Positions 50,551-61,257 of a DNA stretch of 64,000 bases are shown here, in pieces (position 1 is the first letter of the stretch; each line of letters opens with the position of its first letter). The position numbers were made by a program, and so were the translations under genes. The notes beneath the pieces were generated by a model. It saw only the letters and a program-made list of their open reading frames with translations. It made no database searches and was not told where the DNA came from. Source of the stretch: Balanoglossus misakiensis (lineage: Eukaryota; Hemichordata); NCBI GenBank assembly GCA_040954595.2, contig CM082591.2, forward strand, positions 6,572,001 through 6,636,000, given 5' to 3'.

Positions 50551-52059
50551 TTAAACTAATGGAATGCTTTCAAACATCCTTTTAATTTCCTCCGCGTATA
50601 ACATTGCCGTACCACGTCTATGCATGTCACTATTTGTATCGTACTGTACCGACACAAACAGTTTGCCACTTAAGCTTCCGAATACTATGCGGAAAGTGCT
50701 TAGGAATGCGCCCCTTGCCCCGGCATAGAATTTCTCAACACTGACTTTGCGGTCATTGTGACATTCCAGAAAAGTAAGCCGTCCTAAATTAGATATGTAT
50801 AAGAGATCCTTAATTGTATGGTTTTGTTGTTTAGCAAGCTGGATAAATTCCCTAGTTCTGTCATACTGGAATTCTGTTAACTGTGATATTGGTGGTGGAC
50901 CCGATGATCTATCGTCTAGATTTTCTTTTAGTCGCCTTGCCAGTTTCCAGAAATATTCATCCCCAATGGAGACTTGATTTACATTTGCCTTAATGTGTTC
51001 TGTGGTGTTGTAAAGACCCAAATCTGTAATATTTTCTCTGAAATGCTTTCGCAATGTGCGGGCAACATCCAACTTAACATCCATGGGTTTTCCATCATTA
51101 ACTATTTTAGCAAAAGCAGATGAAAACAATGCTAATAATGTAGAATTGAGATTAACTTTGTGTTGTCTTGTCAGTTGCTTCAATTTTGACAGCAAGGTCT
51201 CAGATATCTCAAAATTTATATGTTTTGTTTCGACATTCGTGTCATAATCATCAGAAGTATCTGAAAAGCATAATGGCTGTGCCGATTCCACCAGCATTTT
51301 ATTGCTGTTTTTCTCAGTTACACTTATAGTCTCTGGTGTTGCAATCAAATCCTGAGCTGGTCGAGGAAACGGTACGCTCTGAACTCTTTCCTGAGTGTTT
51401 GTCTCAAAGGATCCGTCCACAATGTCATTGATATTTTCCACGAATAGACTCACATAGTTACTGGCGTCAACACCATCTGCAAGTGCATGGTGAAACTGAA
51501 ACGTCATAGCAGCCTTGTACGATTCACGATCGCCAGTGTCGCTCTTTGTCCACTTTCCTTGTAAGATTGTACAGTTCCACAAAGGGCCTTGCAGGCGGTT
51601 GATGGCATTGCTTCCAGATCGAGACATGGCAGCTCCCACGTCGTCGTTCACGGTTAGACTCGAAACACGAAGATCAACGCTTCCGCCGTTTGTCATCTCT
51701 GCGAAACACCTGTCAGTTTCTCTGCCGTCTGCATCGCGCAAAACAATAACTCTTGATCTCAACGCACTATGTTTCTTACGTAGGTTATCAAGTGCATTGT
51801 GAACAATGTCCTTCGTAATTTCAACTTTGCAATTCAATTGCAAGTGCATTACAATGGGCCAGAGACGGTATTCCGACAAGACGTCGTACATACGTTCGGG
51901 CGCGTTCATTTTCCGGAAATATGGCGCCAGTGCTGTACGATCATTTGTGCCCTGTGAAGTGATGAATCGCGGTATTTGCATGGCCGGTGCCAAGTTCCCA
52001 TGTCTTACAAGCACTGGGGCTTTGGTGGTTGCCTGAGCACGTAGAATGGCAAGGAACAT
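50551..52059 (-). CDS. HHxxxDG acyltransferase, copy 2
   Basis: Intact single-exon ORF of 502 aa, same length as copy 1 but for one residue (PPISQL for PPIKSQL). The active motif reads HHALADG. The basic N-terminus and C-terminal QYDTNSDMHRRG are kept. Amino-acid differences cluster near residues 445-470 (FYAGARGAF and FRIVFGSLSG against FYRGTRGTF and LTIAVAGLSG in copy 1). A closely spaced, fully open paralogue suggests all copies make enzyme, with possible change in substrate. Confidence 0.85.
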   Translation of the reverse strand: MFLAILRAQATTKAPVLVRHGNLAPAMQIPRFITSQGTNDRTALAPYFRKMNAPERMYDVLSEYRLWPIVMHLQLNCKVEITKDIVHNALDNLRKKHSALRSRVIVLRDADGRETDRCFAEMTNGGSVDLRVSSLTVNDDVGAAMSRSGSNAINRLQGPLWNCTILQGKWTKSDTGDRESYKAAMTFQFHHALADGVDASNYVSLFVENINDIVDGSFETNTQERVQSVPFPRPAQDLIATPETISVTEKNSNKMLVESAQPLCFSDTSDDYDTNVETKHINFEISETLLSKLKQLTRQHKVNLNSTLLALFSSAFAKIVNDGKPMDVKLDVARTLRKHFRENITDLGLYNTTEHIKANVNQVSIGDEYFWKLARRLKENLDDRSSGPPPISQLTEFQYDRTREFIQLAKQQNHTIKDLLYISNLGRLTFLECHNDRKVSVEKFYAGARGAFLSTFRIVFGSLSGKLFVSVQYDTNSDMHRRGTAMLYAEEIKRMFESIPLV

Positions 52060-52484
52060 TTTTGTCTTATTTCTTTACTGTATATGGCTTGGTGACTGTG
52101 CTGGCGATAAACCGAGGGCCGATAATGTGACAGTCGCAATGCCGATGAAAGTGAAAAAAATCGTCCTAGGGAAAGAATATAGGCAGAAGGACACATTTAT
52201 TAACAATGAAATAATTTCATCAATATGGTATTCGTATATGTAGCTTTTGCACTTCAAATATTAGCTTTCATCTGTCGGAGAACTTTTATTTGAACAATTA
52301 TAGTTTTTATAATATGCCTCATGCTAATACTGTGTCGTGATTCGCCAGAATCCGTCACGTGATAGGATAATAGAATCGACTATGAATCCCTTGGGAAATA
52401 TCATAAACATTATAAACCGTTCACGTGACCAACGTTGAGTTCACAGTCTCAGAAACATAAACTGTTAGCATGAGGTTTATTATA

Positions 52485-52675
52485 AAACACTATGGCCTGG
52501 CCTTTATTCGGGCCATAGCAGCCGTTTTTACCCACTTGTGACTGTGAGTTACCAGAATCATATGCTATTTAACTCTGCCTACGGCCTCCGGAAATAGCAT
52601 GTGATTCTGGTAACTCACAGCCCCTCGGGAGTAATAAACGGCTGCTATGGCCCTCATGGCCGGGCAATAGGTGTT
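52485..52675. mobile_element. 191-bp foldback element, copy 3
   Basis: Same arms as at 43920-44110, in the same place relative to acyltransferase copy 2. Confidence 0.75.
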
Positions 52676-53473
52676 CAATATATACAACTTTGCGTCTCTA
52701 TGCGGATTCTGATGGAGATTACTTTCAACCAATCAGGCACTTCCTTTACTATGCCCAATCACATTTCAGTTCGCCCTCTCAAATGTTGCTATTTGTGCTT
52801 GTTATTACGTTCGCCTTGTGTTGATTTGCAACTTTTGGAATTTTTCCGCCTGTTGGATTCTAACGGTTGATTTGTAAACATTGCTTGTCTTTGGCAATAA
52901 ACGTGATTTTTACATTGTACGTTTTCCCTGTCCGAGTCAGACTATTTAAGCAAGCGGGTAGATCGTCTTCTTTTATCCTTTGTTGATAAACATTGTTTTT
53001 TGCCTACAATGCACCCGTTTCCATGTGTGCGAGCAAGATTCGAGATGGATGCGGCTGAATGTTTTTTTCCCCACTAAAAGTTCAAAAGGGGCCATTGTAC
53101 AAGTTGTGAGGTGTTATGGGGCCGATTCGTTCTGCCGTATGAATGAGGTGTGCTCGGTAAGGGTGGTCGATACGGGTTTTGTTTTGCAGACGGAAGTTCT
53201 AGTCGAAACTACTACGCAACAGATCGGTTGGGAATCGCCCGCTTTATACGGGAGGCATCGGTTGTAAGACACACAGCTTGCCACACGTAGCTTGGTTTCC
53301 ACAATCAGCTTGTGCTTTTTGATTATTCACGCTAAAACCGCCCACTATTGAACAATTGTGTATTTTTGACGGTGCATGCGCCTGTATTTGCGGCACAATT
53401 TTACAATATGTACATGTATGCCCCTGTAGTACGTAGAAAATTAGCCCTGAGTTGCCGGGAGCAGGCAGGGCTA
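52676..53473. other. Unit 2 spacer
   Basis: Colinear with 44821-45618 and 60449-61257; no gene called. Confidence 0.4.
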
Positions 53474-53922
53474 GACTGTCGACAGTCCCTCGCGTCTAAT
53501 GTGTATCTTTTTTGAGGGCCGAAGGCCCGATTTGGCGTTTCGTGCGAGGCCGTAAGGCCCGAGCGACTGTTATAGCTCTCCGCGCCCTCACACGGCATTG
53601 TAGAGAAATTCAGTGGTAAAGCAACTGGCATGATTGACAGTTAATTACGTCATAAACTCGTTGACCAATCATATTGTCACGCAGTATCGGGTTAACAAAC
53701 AAACGCATGCGTGACCTGTGACACCGCGACCTTTACGCCGCCCATATGCAAATTTTACTAGGTCATTTTCTGCATGCATAATTAATATCAAGGCAAGGCT
53801 TACAAGCTATAACAGTCCCTCGGGCCTTACGGCCCTTGCACGAAACGCCTTCGGCGCTTCCCGTATCGGGCCTTCGGCCCTCAAAAAAGATACACATAAG
53901 GCACGAGGGACTGTCGACAGTC
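53474..53922. mobile_element. 449-bp inverted-repeat element, copy 2
   Basis: Same length and arms as 45619-46067, with both ends gactgtcgacag/ctgtcgacagtc and TA outside each. It serves as an intact empty site for the insertion seen in unit 3. Confidence 0.8.
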
Positions 53923-56010
53923 TAACGCAGGGCTAGTACTACGAGATAAAACGGCTCAACGTCCCACACCAAAGACGGCCCCGTAACAAAGCCGACCTCG
54001 CTACAAACTGAAAGCACCTCTTAGTATAAACCTCAGCTCAGTTCATTATAGATTTTTTAATTTTTAAACAAATTTGTTTTAGCTGGCGCACAACACAAAA
54101 ATCATTGCTGCGCTGAGCTGCCTAAGTGACACCGACTGTGTCTTCGCCGCGGCCGAGCATGCTGGCAATTTTCGCTGCAAATGTCAGCCAATTCGTGCAG
54201 TTTTTCTCTCGGTCGATTATAATTTCTTTCCGTCCGAACACAGAATTTACTGGTAGTTTGTACAGCTTCATAAAATTTACGTCAATCGCAGTCAGCCTCC
54301 ACGAGCGCGAGGACGATTACTGTACACGGCAGTTTTACTTCTATCTCCCGGGCCCAGCTTTATACAATGTGCCCGGTGTTATGCGCGCAATCTACACTGC
54401 CGTGGAATACCTTTTTCTCGTACGCAAAGCGAAAGAACCATCTTCGTTGTAGGGAGTTATTTTTATACCAAACAGTGTAATAATCCCCAAGTAAGGCTCT
54501 AACTAGTTAGTAAGGATAAGTAGATTCTAGTTTTGTCACTTCATTACACCCCATTTGCTGACTTTTTATCTCCGCCTTGCGACACAGATTAATGTCGCCG
54601 CCATTTTGTCTGTTGTCAGGACAGAGCACTGTCTTATGGGATTGACTGTTCACTAAACGTCCGTAACCAGAGGCTTTCAGCGCTTTAAGCAACCTTGATC
54701 ATCTAAATACCGCAACATCATCCTCGTGAATGGTTGCTTTTCATTTCTGTATCGATATCATGGTTTATGTACGAATCTAAATATTTGGTGTACAAAAAAA
54801 TGTACCTTGATTAATTTACCCCAACAAAAACGGTGGGTTTGGAATGATGACATTTCAGACATAATTAAAACTCACGCTTATATTGCATGCGGTCGGCTAT
54901 TTGGGAGTGGCACTAAGACCTTGCTCGACTCGGAAATCATTTCAAGCCACAGTCGCCTAGGCCAATATATTCTTAGACTTACACCGAAAATACTAAACAA
55001 AAAGTTGTATTTACCGAGAGAAAAACAGTGATTCCAAGTTAGTCTTAAGAAGTTCTACTTCTAGAACTGGTTTTGAGAGAGAACTACTTTCTGTGTTTGA
55101 GGGTATTATTGCAACTGGCGGCATGATTTTTGATGCGCTTCTGTGATCAGAACAAGCACCAGAAAAAGCCTCCCACTGACAGTCGCCCTATACCGTCGAA
55201 AGAAACGTGTGCACGGTTAACTTTAAATCTACAAAACTCGGTGCAAATTATGAATAAGTCACTTGCACCTTACCTCAATCTCGAACAGAGAAGACTTTGG
55301 TCAACGAACCCGTTGATGAGAAAGTCGGATTGAAAATGACAACCTTTTATTTAAAATGCTCATTATACGACATTCACAAACATGTACGAGCAAGTTAGAA
55401 TGAACATTGTTCATATAACATGGTATAATAATGCGAAGAAAAGCTTTTTCCTTTCAGGAGCTGCATGTGCCGGATACATGAATACTGGCCACTGATTTTT
55501 AGTCCAGCTAGAATTAGCGTTATAATATGTTTATATAATGTGTTATAATAAATAATGCAAATAAAAGCTTCTTCCTTTCAAGTAGTGAACGGGCCGGATA
55601 CACGATCAATGGCCATTGATATTTAATTATTGTCATCGAATTTGATGGAACAATGCTGAATGGCAAACACTTTGTATAAATGCAAAGCAATTTTTTCCCA
55701 TTCATATACATTATCTGTACAAAATTGTTACAAGACCCAAGTGTTCATACATTTTTATGCAAAGTGTCCGTCACATGGTTTAAATTCAGAAAGGTGAGGA
55801 TTTATTGTACATTTCCAACCATAAGCTTATTTTTAAATCCGGGTAACTGGAGTACGATGGAGACAAAATCTGAGTGGACCCAATTTTGTCCACCAAATTT
55901 TGCTACGCAAGCGACACCATATTACTCGATTCACAGTGCATGTAACAGATTAATGAGCGAACAAACGTGTGAATAAAATCACTACCTCCACCTTTCGGGC
56001 GCAAATTATT
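53923..56010. other. Unit 2 long spacer
   Basis: Near-identical to 46068-48164 with few substitutions and small indels. It carries an open frame at 54726-55031 (ending LTPKILNKKLYLPREKQ) that is interrupted in unit 1, so I do not call it a gene. Confidence 0.35.
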
Positions 56011-56508
56011 AAATAATAACACATGTTTAGTGAGGGCAATATCATGATCTTAAGCCTGTTCGAGGGATGGTGATCTCTGACCATAATATTGATGAAGTCC
56101 GAGCATCATGTGTTATTAATTTTATTACACCGAACATTTCACCATACATACAGCATAGAGGGTTGCGTCCATGTCACATGACGTACCTTGCAGTCAACTA
56201 AAATGTCTCGCTGTACTTCGAAATCAAATAATTTTGCGGAAACTGCGCTGTTCGTTGCGATTGTGGTGTATTTACTGTCCGTTTGCAGTAAAATATCGTC
56301 CAGTTGAACAGGTGTTAATCCTGTATGTCGCTTTGAAGCCATAGATGAGGGAGTTGACTGATCGTGAAGGAAGCCATTGAACGACAGTTTGTTATGCGCA
56401 GAAGACGCGCAGAACCTAAAACCTGTTCTCAGCGGGCAAAAAACTCTCACCGCGCGCGTATCCCCGCCCCGTAGCCCCTACCTACGGGCCATAGACTCTG
56501 TCAACTGT
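56011..56508 (-). repeat. Dispersed repeat, minus-strand copy in unit 2
   Basis: Near-identical to 48165-48660. Confidence 0.65.
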
Positions 56509-57197
56509 TTTTCAATTTAAAAGGACAATAATCTAAATTTGCTTTTAGCAAAATATGAGAAACGATTACAACTTTTATTTTCAAGAAGCATTGTACTTTA
56601 AAATTAAAAAAAAAACATGAAAAGTGTTCACTGAAGTATAATGTTTAATGATTTCTCAAGATATCTACATCTGGTTATACTCTAAAACAACGTTTCCAAT
56701 TGAAATACAATCCACATTTCTTGAAGTAAAGATATAAGATTCAATGCCCACTTTTATTCAAAGAACGTGCAAATTATAACAAAGAAATACTTATCGGCCA
56801 GATTTTCTATTTTCTATTTATATCGTGGGTAGTATTTTAAGCCTAAACCGGTACAGTTATTTATTCATGTTACAATGTTAAAAAATGATCATTAAGAATT
56901 TTCATAATTTTACCAATGTATTATAATTTACATATCAAGAATAGTTGCATTGTAAGATATATATGAGATATGAGAAAGTAGGTCAAGGGTCATCTCAAAG
57001 TCACCCAAACTTTACTCCAAAAATTTGATCCCATGCTCATCCCTGGCAAACAAGAACCAGACCTCTATAGCCTTATTGGCCAGCCTGAAATAGGTTTTTC
57101 CCTAAACTCTCCTTTTTTTGGCGGAAATACAGCGCCCCCTGAGAGAGTATGGGTCACCGTGACTGGAGAAGAATCGAATTTTTTCAGACAACCTAAT
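56509..57197. other. Unit 2 spacer before the putative exon
   Basis: Colinear with 48661-49348; no gene seen. Confidence 0.35.
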
Positions 57198-57307
57198 ATG
57201 GCCGACAAGTCACGTGACGACTTAAACATTCAAGGGTCAGGTGTACTGCTACTCAATGTCTACGGCCAAAGTTTGAGAGGCGTAGGTGCAGCAGTTTTCC
57301 AGTCCAG
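57198..57307 (+). CDS. Putative coding exon with 3' splice donor, unit 2/3 boundary
   Basis: Same 110-base open exon as 49349-49458, again ending CAG before gtgagc. Ser/Tyr and Glu/Val differences show it is not under strong constraint. Confidence 0.25.
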
Positions 57308-57499
57308 GTGAGCAAAAAACAGATAATTTGATAAAGAAAATGCGGAATTGAATGAGTTGAAAGAAAGACAGAAAAAAAACCCAATGAGACAAATAGAGGC
57401 CCAATCCTGGCTTGGCTTGGGCTTCTAATGAAGAACTATATCAATACCAATAGAGCCCATCGGCCACAGGTCTTGAGCCGCCAAAATGCAAAGTACAAG

Positions 57500-57668
57500 A
57501 CAGTTTACTACAGTTTACTACAGTTTAATACAGTTTAATACAGTTTAATACAATACAATACAATACAATACAATACAATACAATGCAATGCAATGCAATG
57601 CAATGCAATGCAATGCAATACAATACAATACAATACAATACAATACAATACAATACAATACAACACAA
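57500..57668. repeat. (ACAAT)n tract at the unit 2/3 boundary
   Basis: Same order as 49645-49875 (CAGTTTAATA repeats, ACAAT, GCAAT, ACAAT) with fewer units. Confidence 0.95.
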
Positions 57669-58345
57669 TATCATATTATACAAAATTTAAAATCAAAAAC
57701 ACATGAGTACCAATCACGAAGGAAATTGTTTACCGAAGTATAATGTTTAAAGATTTGTCAAGATAACTGCACCTGGTTATATTCTAAAACAACATTTCCA
57801 TTAGAAATACAATCCACATTTCTTGAAGAAAAAATATCAGATTCAATGCCCACTTTTATTCAATGGACGTGCAAACAAAGAAATACTTATCGGCCACATT
57901 TTGGAGTTTTTATTTATATCGTTGTTAGGAATACTAGCATTTTTACGCCTTAACCATTAATGTAGTTCTTAATTCATGGTAAAATGTTAAAAATGTTAAG
58001 AACTTTCATAATGTTACCAATTTCATATATATTTTAAATATCAAGAATATTTGTATTGTAAAAACGTTTCTGGGAATTAATATGGCGAAATATTTATCTG
58101 CAGAATTATACAAACACATTTATAGAAACGATATACCTTGTACTGCAAAGTACAAGAGAGTAAACAACTAAAAAAATTAATAAATGGTAGAGATCGATTA
58201 TTCATTTTGGCAAGTCGGTTACTCACATGTCTACAAACGGGATTGAAGTTGTGTACGGTTGAACGGTCATTTACTACGTATACACATGTACATTAATATG
58301 AACGGTGTCTTGTATAATTAATGGAAAGAGAGAGCCTTTTCCCCT
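57669..58345. other. Unit 3 spacer downstream of acyltransferase copy 3
   Basis: Near-identical to 49876-50550. AT-rich with no gene seen. Confidence 0.5.
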
Positions 58346-59854
58346 TTAAACTAATGAAATGCTTTCAAACATCCTTTTAATTTCCTCTGCGTATAACATT
58401 GCCGTACCACGTCTATGCATGTCACTATTTGTATCGTATTGTAACGACACCAAAAGTTTGCCACTTAAGCCTGATATTACTATCATGAGAGTGTTTAAGA
58501 ATGTACCCCTCGTCCCTATACAGATTTTCTCAACACTGACTTTGCGCCCATTGTGACATTCCAGAAAAGTAAGTTGTCCTAAATTAGATATGTATAAGAC
58601 ATCTTTAATTGAATTGTTTTGCTGTTTAGCCAGCTGGATTAATTTCATAGTGTTGTCATACTGGAATTCTGTTAACTGTGATATTGGTGGTGGACCCGAT
58701 GATCTATCGTCAAGATTTTCTTTAAGCCGCCTTGCCAGTTTCCAGAAGTATTCATCCCCAATGGAGACTTGATTTACATTTGCCGTAATGTGTTCTGTAG
58801 TGTTGTAAAGACCCAAATCTGTAATATTTTCCTTGAAATGCTTTCGCAAGGTGCGGGCAACATGCAACTTAACATCCATGGGTTTTCCATCATTAACTAT
58901 TTTAGCAAAAACAGATGAAAACAATGCTAATAATGTAGAATTGAGATTAACTTTGCGTTGTCTTGTCAGTTGCTTCAATTTTGACAGCAAGGTCTCGGAT
59001 ATCTCAAAATTGATATGTTTTGTTTCGACATTCGTGTCATAATCATCAGAAGTATCTGAAAAGCATAATGGCGGTGCCGATTCCACCAGCATTTTATTGC
59101 TGTCTTTCTCAGTTTCACTTATAGTCTTTGGTGTTGCAATCAAATCCTGAGCTGCTCGAGGAAACGGTTCTCTCTGAACTCTTTCCTGAGTGTTTGTCTC
59201 AAAGGATCCGTCCACAATGTCATTGATATTTTCCACGAATTGACCCACATAGTTACTGGCGTCAACACCATCTGCAAGTGAATGGTGAAACTGAAACGTC
59301 ATAGCAGCCTTGTACGACTCACGATCGCCAGTGTCGCTCTTTGTCCACTTTCCTTGTAAGATTGTACAGTTCCACAAAGGGCCTTGGAGGCGGTTGATGG
59401 CATTGCTTCCAGATCGAGACATGGCAGCTCCCACGTCGTCGTTCACGGTTAGACCTGAAACACGAAGATCAACGCTTCCGCCGTTTGTCATCTCTGCGAA
59501 ACACCTGTCAGTTTCTCTGCCGTCTGCATCGCGCAAAATAATAACTCTTGAACTCAACGCACTATGTTTCTTACGTAGGTTATCAAGTGCATTGTGAACA
59601 ATGTCCTTCGTAATTTCAACTTTGCAATTCAATTGCAAGTATATTACAATGGGCCAGAGACGGTATTCCGACAAGACGTCGAACATACGTTCGGGCGCGT
59701 TCATTTTCCGGAAATATGGCGCCAGTGCTGTACGATCATCTGTGCCCTGTGAAGTGATGAATCGTGGTATTTGCATGGCCGGTACCAAGTTCCCACGTCT
59801 TACAAGCACTGAGGCTTTGGCCATTGCCTGAGCACGAAGAATGGCAAGGAACAT
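58346..59854 (-). CDS. HHxxxDG acyltransferase, copy 3
   Basis: Intact single-exon ORF of 502 aa with HHSLADG and the same basic N-terminus (MFLAILRAQAMAKASVLV). It is the most divergent of the three near the C-terminus: KICIGTRGTF, LMIVISGLSG and LLVSLQYD. It also differs in the 370-400 region (DNTMKLIQLAKQQNNSIKD for DRTREFIQLAKQQNHTIKD). No stop or frameshift. Same superfamily role as copy 1: acyl transfer from a thioester to an alcohol or amine. Confidence 0.85.
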   Translation of the reverse strand: MFLAILRAQAMAKASVLVRRGNLVPAMQIPRFITSQGTDDRTALAPYFRKMNAPERMFDVLSEYRLWPIVIYLQLNCKVEITKDIVHNALDNLRKKHSALSSRVIILRDADGRETDRCFAEMTNGGSVDLRVSGLTVNDDVGAAMSRSGSNAINRLQGPLWNCTILQGKWTKSDTGDRESYKAAMTFQFHHSLADGVDASNYVGQFVENINDIVDGSFETNTQERVQREPFPRAAQDLIATPKTISETEKDSNKMLVESAPPLCFSDTSDDYDTNVETKHINFEISETLLSKLKQLTRQRKVNLNSTLLALFSSVFAKIVNDGKPMDVKLHVARTLRKHFKENITDLGLYNTTEHITANVNQVSIGDEYFWKLARRLKENLDDRSSGPPPISQLTEFQYDNTMKLIQLAKQQNNSIKDVLYISNLGQLTFLECHNGRKVSVEKICIGTRGTFLNTLMIVISGLSGKLLVSLQYDTNSDMHRRGTAMLYAEEIKRMFESISLV

Positions 59855-60280
59855 TTTTGTCTTATTTCTTTACTGTATATGGCTTGGTGACTGTGCTGGC
59901 GATAAACCGAGGGCCGATAATGTGACAGTCGCAATGCCGATGAAAGTGAAAAAAATCGTCCTAGGGAAAGAATATAGGCAGAAGGACACATTTATTAACA
60001 ATGAAATAATTTCATCAATATGGTATTCGTATATGTAGCTTTTGCACTTCAAATATTAGCTTTCATCTGTCGGAGAACTTTTATTTGAACAATTATAGTT
60101 TTTATAATATGCCTCATGCTAATACTGTGTCGTGATTCGCCAGAATCCGTCACGTGATAGGATAATAGAATCGACTATGAATCCCTTGGGAAATATCATA
60201 AACATTATAAACCGTTCACGTGACCAACGTTGAGTTCACAGTCTCACAAACATAAACTGTTAGCATGAGGTTTATTATAA

Positions 60281-60448
60281 AACACCTATGGCCTGGCCTT
60301 TATTCGGGCCATAGCAGCCGTTTTTACCCACTTGTGACTGTGAGTTACCAGAATCATATGCTATTTCCCTCGGCCGATTCTGGTAACTCACAGCCCCTCG
60401 GGAGTAATAAACGGCTGCTATGGCCCTCATGGCCGGGCAATAGGTGTT
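60281..60448. mobile_element. Foldback element, copy 4, centre deleted
   Basis: Same outer arms as the 191-bp copies, but the central stretch with ctacggcctccgg is lost and the arms meet at ctatttccctcggccgattc. Confidence 0.7.
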
Positions 60449-61257
60449 CAATATATAAAACTTTGCGTCTCTATGCGGATTCTGATGGAGATTACTTTCA
60501 ACCAATCAGGCACTTCCTTTACTATGCCCAATCACATTTCAGTTCGCCCTCTCAAATGTTGCTATTTGTGCTTGTTATTACGTTCGCCTTGTGTTGATTT
60601 GCAACTTTTCGAAGTTTTCCGCCTGTTGGATTCTAACGGTTGAGTTGTAAACATTGCTTGTCTTTGGCAATAAACGTGCTTTTTACATTGTACGTTTTCC
60701 CTGTCCGAGTCAGACTATTTAAGCAAGCGGGTAGATCGTCTTCTTTTATCCTTTGTTGATAAACATTATTTTTCCCCACAATGCACTTGTTTCCATGCGT
60801 GTAAGCAAGTTTCAAGATGTGGCTTGCGGCTGAATGTTTTTTTCTCGCTAAAAGTTCAAAGGGGGCCATTGTACAAGTTGTGAGGTGTTATGGGGCCGAT
60901 TCGTTGTGCCGTATGAATGAGGTGTGCTCGGTAAGGGTGATCGATACGGGTTTTGTTTTGCAGACGGAAATTCTAGTCGAAACTACTACGCAACAGATCG
61001 GTTGGGAATCGCCCGCTTTATACGGGAGGCATCGGTTGTAAGACAATCAGCTTGCCACACGTAGCTTCGTTTCCACAATCAGCTTGTGCATTTTGATTAT
61101 TCACGCTAAAACCGCCCACTATTGAACAATTGTGTATTTTTGACGGTGCATGCGCCTGTATTTGCGGCACAATTTTACAATATGTACATGTATGCCCCTG
61201 TAGTACGTAGAAAATTAGCCCTGAGTTGCCGGGAGCAGGCAGGGCTAGACTGTCGAC
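60449..61257. other. Unit 3 spacer
   Basis: Colinear with 44821-45618 and 52676-53473. The ORF ending VETTTQQIGWESPALYG is present but not called. Confidence 0.4.
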
